Origin: Sphingobium lactosutens DS20
GTDB taxonomy: Bacteria > Pseudomonadota > Alphaproteobacteria > Sphingomonadales > Sphingomonadaceae
Assembly: GCF_000445105.1 (NCBI RefSeq)
Contig: NZ_ATDP01000089.1
Coordinates: 104,233-168,232 of the forward strand
Direction: 5' to 3'
Length of the DNA stretch: 64,000 bases
The notes under the pieces are model-generated. The model was not told the DNA's origin. It worked only from the letters and a program-made list of their open reading frames with translations, and did not search any database. A program made the position numbers and the translations under genes. Numbering within the stretch: position 1 is the first letter of the stretch; the number at the start of each line of letters is the position of its first letter. Shown piece after piece: positions 1-9,439 of the stretch.

Positions 1-108
1 CGCTCGCGATGTCCGCCAGGTACGGCGGCAGATCGAGGAAGCTGTCTTCAAGCGACCACCTTTTATATAGGGGGCAGGCGAGATTTCGACTTCCACCAGT
101 CGGTCGTG
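1..108. other. left window edge, no assignable gene
   Basis: This stretch lies downstream of the AraC gene stop. One minus-strand frame is open to the left edge over about 20 codons, but it has no clear start and no recognisable family. It could be the beginning of a gene that leaves the window, or non-coding DNA. Confidence 0.3.
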
Positions 109-1071
109 TCACTGCTTCCGCTCATCGGTTATCGCATGGCGGAAGCGGCTAGGCGACATACCGTATCGTCGTGCGAACCGGCGCGCAAAATATCCCGGAT
201 CGGCGAAGCCGCAGGACCAGGCGATCTCTGCGATCTGCGTCATGCTACGGTGGTCTACGAGTTTCAAACGCGCAGCTTCCAGGCGCTGGGTCTCGAGTAG
301 AGTCAGAAAGGTCGTCTTTGCATCGGCAAGTGTCTTGTCGAGATAACGGCGGGAGATACCCAGGTCATCCGCGACCTGCTTTGCTGTGAGATTCCTCTGG
401 TCGTATCGATCCCGAATAATCGCGCGGATACGTCTTAGCAATTCCGTGTCGTGACGCCTTTGCATATGCTCATGCGGCCCCAGAGCAAGAACCAGCAAGC
501 CCGCCATCTGGTCTGCCAGCAGGGCGCGGGGCAGCGGAGCGTTGTCAAGACCATCGGTTGCGATCGCATTCATCATGCTGACCAAGGGCAGAACCCACGA
601 ACCGCTCGCGTCAACCGCCCGACCAGCCAAAATAGACGGCTCGGGCAGCCAGTGTTGCAGCCAGAGATAGTCTATATGAGCGGTCAGGCAATAATGATCG
701 GCCGGGAACAGAATGTCCCACGGCTGGGCGCAATCCAGCAGGTACATGGTGCCGGCTGGAAGTTCACAACTCTTGCCGCCTTGCTGCGCGTGCGCCGCGC
801 CGGACCGCAACAGCATGATGTGGAAATCCCTGTTTCGATCGCGTTCAATCATCGATTGGCTGCGGATGACCCGCTGGGGGCTGACCTTCATGAAATTAAG
901 CCCGACCGGCCCCATCTCGTAATGCTGCCAGAGCATTCGATAATGGCCGGACTCGTCGTTTATCCGCGTACTGCCAATCTCCCGCGAGGTGAGCTCCTCC
1001 GTTTCCGCCAAAGCCCGCGAGGTGGAGACAGACGACCACGACCAGTCTGCGCCATTGGAAATCGTCACCAT
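109..1071 (-). CDS. AraC-family transcriptional regulator
   Basis: This 320-residue protein has the AraC/XylS layout. An N-terminal sensing domain covers about residues 1-200. A C-terminal double helix-turn-helix covers about 215-315, with a typical second helix (AWSCGFADPGYFARRFARRYG). The open frame extends further upstream, but I chose the ATG at 1071 because an AAGGAG-type ribosome site sits at good spacing before it and the upstream extension is low-complexity. The gene is divergent from the FAD oxidoreductase at 1350 across about 280 bp, so it probably controls that oxidoreductase operon in response to an aromatic or alcohol inducer. The inducer is not known. The family call is firm and the target is inferred. 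Confidence 0.9.
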   Translation of the reverse strand: MVTISNGADWSWSSVSTSRALAETEELTSREIGSTRINDESGHYRMLWQHYEMGPVGLNFMKVSPQRVIRSQSMIERDRNRDFHIMLLRSGAAHAQQGGKSCELPAGTMYLLDCAQPWDILFPADHYCLTAHIDYLWLQHWLPEPSILAGRAVDASGSWVLPLVSMMNAIATDGLDNAPLPRALLADQMAGLLVLALGPHEHMQRRHDTELLRRIRAIIRDRYDQRNLTAKQVADDLGISRRYLDKTLADAKTTFLTLLETQRLEAARLKLVDHRSMTQIAEIAWSCGFADPGYFARRFARRYGMSPSRFRHAITDERKQ

Positions 1072-1349
1072 GTGGCAAGCTCCTTCCTCTTTCACTCGAG
1101 GAAAGCCTCTTGGTGCTACCTCATCCTGCGCAATGGACCTGCCCCTATTTTGATACGCCTCACGGCAGCGGTGCGTCAACGGTCGGAGAACCATCCCCTC
1201 AGTGGAGGATGCTCGGGCCAGTCTTTGTTTCCGGGTCCTGTGTGCAGCGTGTGCTTGATCGTCCCGCATATAGTGCTCAAACGTCCTAACTGGTCTTCCA
1301 ACTGGCTATTACCAATTCCCCAAAGCAACCCTTACCCTTTGGGAGTAAA
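1072..1349. promoter_or_regulatory. divergent AraC / FAD-oxidoreductase promoter region
   Basis: This non-coding divergent spacer contains two direct copies of AACTGG at 1288-1293 and 1300-1305, each preceded by a TCC-rich context, shortly before the oxidoreductase start. AraC proteins commonly bind direct repeats, so these are candidate half-sites. The oxidoreductase ribosome site GGGAG is at about 1340. No experimental or comparative support is available. Confidence 0.35.
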
Positions 1350-2930
1350 ATGGTGTCTGAAACATTTGATGTTATTGTCGTCGGCGGCGGTCACAACGGC
1401 CTGACCACAGCGGGCTATATTGCCAAGGCGGGTAAATCGGTCCTCGTTCTGGAGGGCAAGCCCTATTTCGGTGGGGGCGTTGCGACGAAGGAGGTAACCG
1501 TCCCGGGTTTCAAGCACGATCTGCATTCGTCGGCTCATCTCGGTATTCTCATCAACCCGCTCATCGCCAATGATGAGCTTCAGTTGAAGAGCAAGTACGG
1601 GCTGGAATATATCCGTCCCAACGCAGCCTATGCGACGACGTTTACCGATGGCAGCACCCTAATCGGGTACAATGATCTCGAGCGCACTCTCGATAACATC
1701 GCTTCGACCTGCTCCCGCAGGGACGCCGACGCCTATTACAAGCTGTACCAGGAAAGTTCGGCCTTCGTCCCGATGGCGACGGCGCAGATGTTTGTGCCGC
1801 CGCCGCCATATGGGGCCTTTATCGCCCTGCTCGATCAGGGGGCGGAAGGTCGCAACATCCTGCACGAACTGGAGAACAGCCCGCTCGGCATTCTCAACGA
1901 GCGGTTCGAGAGCGATAAGCTCAAGATTCACATGATGCGTCTGTTGACCGAACACTTCGTTGACCCTGAGGCAAGAGGCGAAGGCGGCGCATTGTTCATG
2001 TACCCGGCGTTCATCGAGAAATATGGTTTGCAGACACCGCGAGGCGGTAGCGGCGCGTTGGTCGATTCGATGGTGCGCCAGTTGAAGGATCACGGAGCAG
2101 ACCTGCGGACCGATTCCACCGTCGTCAAGGTCCTCACCAGCAAAGGCAGGGCGGTGGGCGTGCGTCTCGCTGATGGCGCAGAGTTTTTCGCGAAGGAAGC
2201 CGTCGTCGGACAGATCCATCCCTTCAATCTACCGAAGATGCTCGATGAGGGCATTCTCGAAGATCAGACGAGGTACGAAATCGACCGCGCGGAAACAGCG
2301 CCCTTCTGCTGCGTCACGGCGCACTACGCATTGGACAAGCCGCCAACCTATGCCCATCCGGACATCAATCATGCCTGGCTGCACGGCTTGTGCCCGACAT
2401 CGCTGGCGGATTACAAGAAAGTGCTGTTTGACGTCCGTAACGGCTACATCCCGAAGATTCCCTCGCTGGGCACTATTTCCACGCACGCGGTGGACCCAAC
2501 CCGTGCGCCGGAAGGCAAGTCTACTTTCCTTGTCTGGCGGATCATGCCGTTCAAACTGGCCGACGGATCGTCCTGGTCTGAACATAAGGCAGAGGTTGAG
2601 GAGGAAACGCTCAACCTGGTTGATTCATTCCTGCCGGGCCTGAAGGCAAGCGTTATCGGCAAGGCTTTCGACACGCCTGATGACATCGCCGCCTACTCGC
2701 CGACCTTCCAGAACGGGGATGTGTCTGGCCTTGCCTCTCCACTGTTTCAAAGTCAGGGGCATCGCCCGACACCGTCATTATCGCAATTCACCGTGCCTGG
2801 TGTTGAGGACCTGTACCTGTCAGGTGTGTTCATGCATCCAACAGCAGGTGGCGTCTGCGGTGGTGGGCGGGTTACCGCGGTAAAGCTGTTCGATGACAAG
2901 GGCTGGGACTTTGACAAGGTGACGCAATGA
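1350..2930 (+). CDS. phytoene-desaturase-like FAD-dependent oxidoreductase
   Basis: This 526-residue protein begins with a Rossmann FAD-binding motif (VIVVGGGHNGLTTAGYIA, about residues 9-26). It ends with the family's C-terminal FAD-contacting region (LYLSGVFMHPTAGGVCGGG, about 490-508). Overall it matches the COG1233 group of phytoene dehydrogenase and PYROXD2-like flavoproteins. The neighbours are alcohol and aldehyde dehydrogenases, with no carotenoid genes, so oxidation or desaturation of a catabolic intermediate is more likely than carotenoid synthesis. It is the first gene of a tight operon. Its stop overlaps the next start in ATGA. The substrate is unknown. Confidence 0.8.
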   Translation: MVSETFDVIVVGGGHNGLTTAGYIAKAGKSVLVLEGKPYFGGGVATKEVTVPGFKHDLHSSAHLGILINPLIANDELQLKSKYGLEYIRPNAAYATTFTDGSTLIGYNDLERTLDNIASTCSRRDADAYYKLYQESSAFVPMATAQMFVPPPPYGAFIALLDQGAEGRNILHELENSPLGILNERFESDKLKIHMMRLLTEHFVDPEARGEGGALFMYPAFIEKYGLQTPRGGSGALVDSMVRQLKDHGADLRTDSTVVKVLTSKGRAVGVRLADGAEFFAKEAVVGQIHPFNLPKMLDEGILEDQTRYEIDRAETAPFCCVTAHYALDKPPTYAHPDINHAWLHGLCPTSLADYKKVLFDVRNGYIPKIPSLGTISTHAVDPTRAPEGKSTFLVWRIMPFKLADGSSWSEHKAEVEEETLNLVDSFLPGLKASVIGKAFDTPDDIAAYSPTFQNGDVSGLASPLFQSQGHRPTPSLSQFTVPGVEDLYLSGVFMHPTAGGVCGGGRVTAVKLFDDKGWDFDKVTQ

Positions 2931-3205
2931 CGTCACCCACACCCAATGGTGCTTCAAAAGCGCCCCGCAAGAGCGTCAAGCTGTTCACACTCGACAAGAC
3001 AATCCTCATGGACGTCGCCTCCGTGGCACCTCATGAGCAAGGCATTCTGATCGAAGGCAAGGTCATGGGCACCATGCCCATGAAAGTGGTCCTCAAACCG
3101 GACGAATTGCGAGCCGCTTTGAAGTTCGTAACGCCAGGGCTGATCTGGAAGATCCTGAAAATGCTGTTCAGCCGAGGAAAAAGCAACGCTGGAGGAAAAC
3201 GATGA
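2927..3205 (+). CDS. small conserved-context protein of unknown function
   Basis: This 92-residue protein has no family that I recognise. It is basic (pI likely above 9), lacks a signal peptide and has one moderately hydrophobic segment near residues 65-82. Its start overlaps the stop of the upstream FAD oxidoreductase by 4 bp, and its stop overlaps the alcohol dehydrogenase start by 4 bp. Translational coupling on both sides suggests that it is a genuine gene whose product acts with one of these enzymes. The role is unknown. Confidence 0.7.
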   Translation: MTSPTPNGASKAPRKSVKLFTLDKTILMDVASVAPHEQGILIEGKVMGTMPMKVVLKPDELRAALKFVTPGLIWKILKMLFSRGKSNAGGKR

Positions 3206-4293
3206 AAGCCGCGGTTTTGAACGCAACCGGCAATCGCTTCGAGATCGAGGATATCGACATTGCCGCTCCGATCGGCAGGGAGGTTCTGGTCGAGGTCAAG
3301 GCGTCCGGCCTGTGCCATACGGATCTTCATTTTGCCCATAACGACTTCGGCGTGCCTTTGCCTGCCGTCTTCGGTCATGAGCTTGCAGGGATCGTGAAAG
3401 CCATTGGGCCGGACGTGCGGGAATTTGCGATCGGCGACCATGTGGCCGCTGCGCTCATTCAATATTGCGGGCATTGCCTCTCCTGCCTGTCTGGACGCAC
3501 GTTCCAATGCGACAGCCCCGGAGAATCTCTTCGCGATCCCGCCCAGGGCCAGCGCCTCACATATAAGGGCGAGGCAGTTACTCCCGCGTTCGGCACCTCG
3601 GCATTTGCCGAGATGTCGCTGGTGCATGAGAACCAGTTGGCGAAGATCCCTAAAGACATCCCATTTCCCCAGGCCTGCATCCTTGGCTGCGGGACGATCA
3701 CCGGAGCCGGCACTGCTATCAACACGGCCAATGTGCGGCCGGGCGATACGGTTGCCGTGATCGGTGTGGGCGGCGTCGGCCTGAACGCGATATCCGGGGC
3801 CAAGCTTGCGGGGGCCACACGGATCATCGCCATCGATCTGCAACCCGCCAAGCTCGAATTGTCCAAGCGGTTCGGCGCTACGGACACCGTCAATTCGGCA
3901 GAAACAGACCCTGTCGCCGAAGTGTTGCGCCTGACCGGCGGCGGCGTCGATCATGCATTCGAAGTGATCGGTCTCAAGTCGACCTCCGAACAGGCGATTC
4001 TGATGACACGTGTCGGAGGCGGAGCCTATCTGATCGGTGTTCACAAGCCCGGAACGAAGCTTGAGATCCCGCTGATGGAAGCTCTGTTGCCGAAGCAGCG
4101 TAAGGTGCAGGGTGTCATGATGGGGTCGACGAATATCAAGCATGACATTCCGATGTACGCCCAGCTCTACCTTGAGGGGCGGCTCAATCTTGACGACCTC
4201 GTTTCGCGGGAAATCAACATCTCCCAAATCAACGAGGCTTACGAGGCGCTCAAGGGCGGCACGATCGCCCGCAGCATCATCACCTCATTCTGA
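3202..4293 (+). CDS. zinc-dependent alcohol dehydrogenase (class III-like MDR)
   Basis: This 363-residue medium-chain dehydrogenase carries the catalytic zinc set C38, H59 in GHE, and C163. It also has the structural zinc lobe C89, C92, C95 and C103. The nucleotide-binding motif GVGGVG lies at 188-193. It would oxidise a primary, perhaps aromatic, alcohol to the aldehyde with NAD+. A GGAGG ribosome site precedes the ATG. The next gene but one on the pathway is a coniferyl-type aldehyde dehydrogenase, which supports a two-step alcohol to aldehyde to acid conversion. Substrate specificity cannot be read from sequence alone. Confidence 0.88.
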   Translation: MKAAVLNATGNRFEIEDIDIAAPIGREVLVEVKASGLCHTDLHFAHNDFGVPLPAVFGHELAGIVKAIGPDVREFAIGDHVAAALIQYCGHCLSCLSGRTFQCDSPGESLRDPAQGQRLTYKGEAVTPAFGTSAFAEMSLVHENQLAKIPKDIPFPQACILGCGTITGAGTAINTANVRPGDTVAVIGVGGVGLNAISGAKLAGATRIIAIDLQPAKLELSKRFGATDTVNSAETDPVAEVLRLTGGGVDHAFEVIGLKSTSEQAILMTRVGGGAYLIGVHKPGTKLEIPLMEALLPKQRKVQGVMMGSTNIKHDIPMYAQLYLEGRLNLDDLVSREINISQINEAYEALKGGTIARSIITSF

Positions 4294-4352
4294 GTGCGCA
4301 GACCCGCAAGGGCGTGTTGCGCGGCGGCGTTCATGCCGCGAAAGGAAGCGCC

Positions 4353-5801
4353 ATGAGTAATCCCGATACACATTCTCCCGGCATCGAAACCGGTGAGGAT
4401 GAGATGAAAAACCTCCTCCGGCGTCAGAAGCAGGCCTATCTGTCGGATGGATATCCTGATCTCGCCCTGCGTCTCGATCGCCTTGATCGTCTGGCCTCGC
4501 TGCTGGCCACAAATAGCGAGCATATCGCCGACGCCATTTCGCAAGACTTCGGCAGCCACAGCCGCGAAGCCAGCCTTTTTTACGACGTGGTGGCACTGCT
4601 CGAATCGATCAAACACACCAGGGCGCATCTCGCCCACTGGATGGATACTGAAGTCTATAGCCCGCCCTATCCCGGAACAGCAGCCCATGTAGCGTTCCAG
4701 CCGAAAGGCGTCATCGGTGTGGTCAGCCCGTGGAACTTCCCGGTCCAGCTTGCCTTCGGTCCGGTTATCGGTGTCCTCGGCGCGGGCAATCGGGCGATCC
4801 TGAAACCGTCGGAATTGACCCCTGTAACCTCCGAACTCATGCGACAACTGGTTGCCGGCAGCTTTGATGAACTCGAACTGGCGGTGGTGACTGGTGGACC
4901 GGATATCGGTGCTGCGTTTACCGCTCTTCCATTCGATCATCTGGTGTTTACCGGCGGAACGGCGGTGGCTCGCCATGTGGCGCGCGCTGCGGCAGACAAT
5001 CTGACGCCGCTAACGCTTGAACTGGGCGGAAAGTCGCCGGTGATCATCAGCGGCTCGGCGGATTTCGAATTGGCCGTCGGCCGGATCATGGCGGCAAAAA
5101 CGCTGAATGCCGGGCAAATATGTCTCGCGCCGGATTATGTTTTCGTTCCCCGAGGGCACGAGGGAGAACTTGTTGACGCTGCCTGTGCCGCTGTCGCGAG
5201 GATGTTCCCGACGCTGAAAGAGAACCCCGATTATACGTCGATCATCAACGAGCGTCATTATCATCGTATCATGGGACTGCTGAGCGATGCGAAGGAAAAA
5301 GGCGCGACGATCGTCGAGATCAATCCGTCCGATGAGGATTTTTCGCAGCAGTCCGCACATCGAATCCCTCCGACCCTTGTGTTGAATACGACCGCCGAGA
5401 TGCGGATAAGACATGAGGAAATCTTCGGCCCTGCACTGCCGGTGCTTTCTTACGATCGGATCGATGACGTTATCGATCTGATCAATGCAGATGCCCGACC
5501 GCTCGCGCTCTACTATTTCGGGCAGGACGCGGCGGAGGAAAAGCATATCCTCGACGCGACGACGTCCGGCGCGGTGACCATCAACGATTGCGTCAGCCAT
5601 GTTGCGGTGGAAGATTTGCCCTTTGGCGGAATCGGCGATTCCGGCATGGGCAACTACCACGGAAAGTGGGGTTTCCTGAGCTTCAGCCATCCTAAGGCGA
5701 TCTTTCGGCAAACGGATCGTCAAGAGGGTGACGCGCTGGTGCGTCCACCCTACGGCGAGCCTGTCAGGCAGTTCCTGGAGACGACCATATCAGGGAGGTG
5801 A
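4353..5801 (+). CDS. aldehyde dehydrogenase, coniferyl-aldehyde-dehydrogenase type
   Basis: This 482-residue member of the ALDH superfamily has the general-base glutamate in LELGGKSPV (E223) and the nucleophilic cysteine in NAGQIC (C257). The length, the PWNFP motif and the C-terminal FGGIGDSGMG motif fit the CALDH group that oxidises coniferaldehyde, vanillin-like or medium-chain aldehydes to acids. I chose the ATG at 4353 because AAAGGAAG precedes it. An in-frame upstream start at 4314 has no such site. It lies 59 bp after the alcohol dehydrogenase and probably completes that oxidation. Confidence 0.87.
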   Translation: MSNPDTHSPGIETGEDEMKNLLRRQKQAYLSDGYPDLALRLDRLDRLASLLATNSEHIADAISQDFGSHSREASLFYDVVALLESIKHTRAHLAHWMDTEVYSPPYPGTAAHVAFQPKGVIGVVSPWNFPVQLAFGPVIGVLGAGNRAILKPSELTPVTSELMRQLVAGSFDELELAVVTGGPDIGAAFTALPFDHLVFTGGTAVARHVARAAADNLTPLTLELGGKSPVIISGSADFELAVGRIMAAKTLNAGQICLAPDYVFVPRGHEGELVDAACAAVARMFPTLKENPDYTSIINERHYHRIMGLLSDAKEKGATIVEINPSDEDFSQQSAHRIPPTLVLNTTAEMRIRHEEIFGPALPVLSYDRIDDVIDLINADARPLALYYFGQDAAEEKHILDATTSGAVTINDCVSHVAVEDLPFGGIGDSGMGNYHGKWGFLSFSHPKAIFRQTDRQEGDALVRPPYGEPVRQFLETTISGR

Positions 5802-5916
5802 AGGCGCTTCGAAGCCTATGCGCGGAGGGAAAAGTCGATGCCCAAGGCTGTTTCGTATGGCCTTGGACCGACAGCTTCATATCGAGACCTTCTATATCAA
5901 CAGGGAAAGTGGCGGC

Positions 5917-7251
5917 ATGCCTTCACGCAAGACAATTTCTGCCTCTCCTCACCGTGTTGTCGTCGTCGGCGCAGGCTTCGGCGGGCTCGAGGTCGTCCAC
6001 CGGCTCAATGGAGCGCCGGTGGACATCACTCTCGTGGATCAGCGCAATCACCATCTCTTCCAGCCGTTGCTTTATCAGGTTGCCACCGCGTCGCTGGCAA
6101 CATCGGAAATCGCCTGGCCGGTCCGTCATCTTTTGCGGGACCGTTCCGATGTCAGCACGCTTCTCGCAAAAGTCGTGGGTATCGACATGGATCGGCGCCA
6201 TGTTCTCCTCGATGACGGCTCCTTCGTCGCTTACGACACTCTCGTCCTCGCCACGGGAGCGCGGCATGCCTATTTCGGGCATGATAGCTGGGAGAATGTG
6301 GCGCCGGGCCTGAAGACGCTGGAGGATGCGACCACGATCCGGCGACGTATCCTGCTGGCATTTGAGAAGGCTGAGCGCGAGAGCGATCCTCAACGCCGGC
6401 AGGCGTTGCAGACCTTCGTCGTGATCGGCGGCGGCGCGACGGGTGTGGAAATGGCGGGAGCAATAGCCGAACTGGCGCACGATACGCTGGTCCGCGATTT
6501 CCGATCGATCGACACGCGCATGACGCGGGTGGTTCTGATCGAGGCCGGTGCGCGCATACTGCCGGCTTTCGTCGAAGGGCTGGCGCAATACGCCCATCGC
6601 TCGCTGGAGAAGCTGGGAGTAGAGGTCAATCTTGGCGAACCCGTCATAGACTGCTCTGCCGACGGGGTGATCTATGGTGGCAAATCGCTTGCGGCCTCGA
6701 CCATCGTCTGGGCAGCCGGTGTGCAGGCGTCACCTGCGGCGCGGTGGATCGGCACCGAAGCCGATCGTGCCGGGCGCGTCGTCGTCGAGGCGGATCTGAC
6801 CGTCCCCGGCTTTCCCGAAATCTTTGTCATCGGCGACACGGCTGCCGTGAGGGCACCCGATGGCGGCATGGTTCCCGGCATTGCCCCGGCCGCGAAACAG
6901 CAGGGCGGCTATGTTGCGGCGTCCATCCGCCGGCGGCTCGCCGGAAAATCAGATACGGCTCCCTTCCGCTATCGCCATCAGGGAAGTCTCGCGACGATCG
7001 GCAAGCGCCTCGCCATCATCGATTTCGGCTGGATCAGACTGCGTGGAGCGCTCGCCTGGTGGCTATGGGGCCTCGCGCATATCTACTTTCTTATCGGTGT
7101 TCGCAATCGAATGAGCGTGGCATGGAGCTGGCTCTGGATTCATATGCGCAATCAACGCGGCTCCTTGCTGATTACTCAAAATGAGTCAGTGAAACATGAC
7201 TGCACCAAACCGCCTTCTTCGGTTGAGCATCTGCCGGATCGCTCCGTCTAG
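5917..7251 (+). CDS. ndh: type II NADH dehydrogenase (NDH-2)
   Basis: This 444-residue flavoprotein has two dinucleotide-binding motifs: VVVVGAGFGGLEV near the N-terminus for FAD, and FVVIGGGATGVEM at about 168-182 for NADH. Its C-terminal tail has aromatic, amphipathic segments (ALAWWLWGLAHIYFL) typical of membrane-attached NDH-2. It would pass electrons from NADH to quinone without pumping protons. The start at 5917 is preceded by CAGGGAAAG. A longer frame from 5728 overlaps the upstream gene and looks spurious. It could reoxidise NADH made by the dehydrogenases upstream. A second NDH-2-like gene lies at 25107. Confidence 0.88.
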   Translation: MPSRKTISASPHRVVVVGAGFGGLEVVHRLNGAPVDITLVDQRNHHLFQPLLYQVATASLATSEIAWPVRHLLRDRSDVSTLLAKVVGIDMDRRHVLLDDGSFVAYDTLVLATGARHAYFGHDSWENVAPGLKTLEDATTIRRRILLAFEKAERESDPQRRQALQTFVVIGGGATGVEMAGAIAELAHDTLVRDFRSIDTRMTRVVLIEAGARILPAFVEGLAQYAHRSLEKLGVEVNLGEPVIDCSADGVIYGGKSLAASTIVWAAGVQASPAARWIGTEADRAGRVVVEADLTVPGFPEIFVIGDTAAVRAPDGGMVPGIAPAAKQQGGYVAASIRRRLAGKSDTAPFRYRHQGSLATIGKRLAIIDFGWIRLRGALAWWLWGLAHIYFLIGVRNRMSVAWSWLWIHMRNQRGSLLITQNESVKHDCTKPPSSVEHLPDRSV

Positions 7252-7372
7252 TGTGCCTTGAAATGCGATTGTCGTTGGGTCCGATGGCGCGAGTCTCACC
7301 AATCGCAGACGCCGGTGGCGGTTAGCGACGTTCAACCCTCTCCGTTTTGGAGAATAGCCGGAAAGGTATGAT

Positions 7373-8380
7373 ATGAAAGCTGTCCGTATCGGAAAGGCCG
7401 GAGGCATCGATGGGCTCGAAATGGTTGATCTGCCCGATCCCGGTCGGCCCGGTTTCGGCGAAATCCGGGTCCGTATCCACGCCAGTTCGCTGAACTACCA
7501 TGATTATGGCGTGGTCCGATCCCATGCACCGGCCTTTGTTGATCGCATTCCTCTGTCCGACGGAGCGGGCGAGGTTGAGGCTGTCGGCGAAGGTGTCACG
7601 GAGTTTGCCGTTGGGGATGCGGTGGTCTCTACGTTTTTTCCGTTCTGGAGCGACGGTGGGCCGCGCGTCGGCGACTTCGCCACCGTTCCTGGCGATGGTG
7701 TAGACGGTTACGCACGCGAGGTTGTCCTGCGTCCGGCGACCTGGTTCACGCATGCGCCGCAGGGCTACAGCCCTATCGAGGCCGCGACGCTGACGACCGC
7801 GGGCGTCACGGCATGGCGGGCTCTTGTGGGAGATGGCCACCTCAAAGCTGGAGACCGTGTTCTCGTGCTTGGTACTGGCGGGGTCTCGATCTTTGCCCTG
7901 CAGATCGCCAGGGCCATGGGCGCCACCGTCATTGCCACCTCCTCCTCCGACGAGAAGCTGGAACGGCTCCGGGGACTCGGTGCCGATTGCACGATCAACT
8001 ATCGGAAGGTTCCCGATTGGGGCTCGAAAGTGCTCGAGCTGACCGACGGGGAAGGCGTAGATCATATTATCGAGGTCGGCGGCGGCGCCACGCTCAATCA
8101 ATCCGTACTGGCCATCAAGGTGGGGGGACATATTTCGCTGATCGGCGTGCTGGCCGGAGTTTCCGGTGAGATCAACACCGCAGCCATTCTCGCCCGTCAG
8201 GCGGTGGTGCAAGGGCTGATCGTCGGCAGCCGTCGTCAGCAGCAGGATTTTGTGCGGGCGATCGAGACGACCGGCCTCAAACCCGTGATCGACCGGACAT
8301 TCACTTTGGATCAGCTTCCGCAAGCCTTTCGCTATCAGGAAAGTGGGGCGCATTTCGGCAAGATCGGTATCGTGATCTGA
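7373..8380 (+). CDS. NAD(P)-dependent alcohol dehydrogenase / quinone-oxidoreductase-like MDR
   Basis: This 335-residue medium-chain reductase is from the zinc-poor branch. The N-terminal GroES-like fold is present, but the structural-zinc cysteine lobe seen in the dehydrogenase at 3202 is missing. The cofactor motif is VLGTGGVSIFALQIA, at about residues 163-177. It may act as an NADPH-dependent enone or quinone reductase, or as an alcohol dehydrogenase. It stands 121 bp after the NDH-2 gene with its own GGAAAGG ribosome site and converges on the hydrolase gene. The exact reaction is not assigned. Confidence 0.8.
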   Translation: MKAVRIGKAGGIDGLEMVDLPDPGRPGFGEIRVRIHASSLNYHDYGVVRSHAPAFVDRIPLSDGAGEVEAVGEGVTEFAVGDAVVSTFFPFWSDGGPRVGDFATVPGDGVDGYAREVVLRPATWFTHAPQGYSPIEAATLTTAGVTAWRALVGDGHLKAGDRVLVLGTGGVSIFALQIARAMGATVIATSSSDEKLERLRGLGADCTINYRKVPDWGSKVLELTDGEGVDHIIEVGGGATLNQSVLAIKVGGHISLIGVLAGVSGEINTAAILARQAVVQGLIVGSRRQQQDFVRAIETTGLKPVIDRTFTLDQLPQAFRYQESGAHFGKIGIVI

Positions 8381-8520
8381 ACAATCAGGTCCGATACAAT
8401 GCCATTTGCTCGTCTCATTGGCTCGCCGCGAGAAGGTCTGCCTGTCCAGGTCGCCGCGTAGACTGAGAAGGATATCTCAAGTACCGCGCAAAAAACTTCG
8501 GCTTTGCATGGCCCATACCG

Positions 8521-9213
8521 TCAACGCTCGATGAGCCTCTTCAGTGCGACCGAAACGACATCGGGGGTTTCGATTGGCGTCATATGGCCGGCATGCTTGA
8601 CGATCGCCAGTTTGGCTTGCGGGATGAGCGAGGCCATCTCCCGGTGGACATCGGGCGGTGTCAGTTGATCGTGTGCGCCGCAAAGCACCAGCGTCGGCAC
8701 CTTGATCGTTCGCAGGATGTCGTGACTGTCCGGCCTCGGGATACGGCTCTGACGGATGAAGACCTCCGGTCCCAACCGCGCCGTCATTTCGCGGATACGA
8801 TCCGCCATCGCTTCGTTCCCAAGATTTTCCGGGGCAAGGTAGCGTTGCAGAAGCTTCTCGCCGAACCCGTGGAAGCGACCCGGATTTCGGGCAAGCGATG
8901 TGAGAAAGGCGCGCTCTTCGGCACGTTCCGCACTGTCGGGTTTCATTGTCGTGTCGAGCAGCGCCAGATGTGTTATCCGGCCGGGTGCGATAGCTATTAC
9001 CTGTTGCGCGACGATACCACCCAGAGAAAAGCCTGCCAGAGCGAAGGTTTTGCCGCCAGCGTCAAGGACAGCATCCGCCATTTCGGCCAGTGTCTCGCCT
9101 CGGGTGATATCGGCGACGACAGGCTCGCATGTTTCTGAAAGCGGATCGATCTGGTCACACCAGAGCGCTGCATCGTTTAGAAGACCGGGAACAAGTATAA
9201 GTCGCAAGCTCAT
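8521..9213 (-). CDS. alpha/beta-fold hydrolase
   Basis: This 230-residue single-domain hydrolase has a nucleophile elbow GFSLGG (S63), a probable acid D182 in CGAHDQ, and the base H210 in HAGH. The triad is therefore complete. There is no signal peptide, so it should be cytoplasmic. Small esterases, lactonases and ring-cleavage-product hydrolases all have this form, so the substrate is open. It is transcribed alone and faces the MDR gene upstream. Confidence 0.82.
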   Translation of the reverse strand: MSLRLILVPGLLNDAALWCDQIDPLSETCEPVVADITRGETLAEMADAVLDAGGKTFALAGFSLGGIVAQQVIAIAPGRITHLALLDTTMKPDSAERAEERAFLTSLARNPGRFHGFGEKLLQRYLAPENLGNEAMADRIREMTARLGPEVFIRQSRIPRPDSHDILRTIKVPTLVLCGAHDQLTPPDVHREMASLIPQAKLAIVKHAGHMTPIETPDVVSVALKRLIER

Positions 9214-9439
9214 AGTCCGTGGTAGTTGGGACGTGCGACAATACCGACGCCCGCGTCAACCCGCCACAGGTGATCGACACTCAGCCACACATTGACGGCA
9301 ACATTTTCACGCTATCATTTCCCTTGCGGCAGGAGTCCGCTTCTGCAGCGCTGTGCCAGCGATCAGATTGTGTGTGACCACAGTCGCCTTCGGGTACCCT
9401 GCGCGCCAACCAGCGTCTCTGGCTATCTGCTCTGAACGA

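Noticed and set aside
1350..2930. Carotenoid phytoene desaturase (crtI) as a function
   Set aside because: The family is shared, but no crt genes are near and alcohol/aldehyde dehydrogenases overlap or adjoin it.
3031..4227. 398-codon minus-strand frame opposite the alcohol dehydrogenase
   Set aside because: The plus strand has all zinc ligands and the cofactor motif, and the opposite frame matches nothing.
5728..5916. Longer start for the first NDH-2
   Set aside because: It overlaps the aldehyde dehydrogenase, and the FAD motif is at the N-terminus only when 5917 is used.
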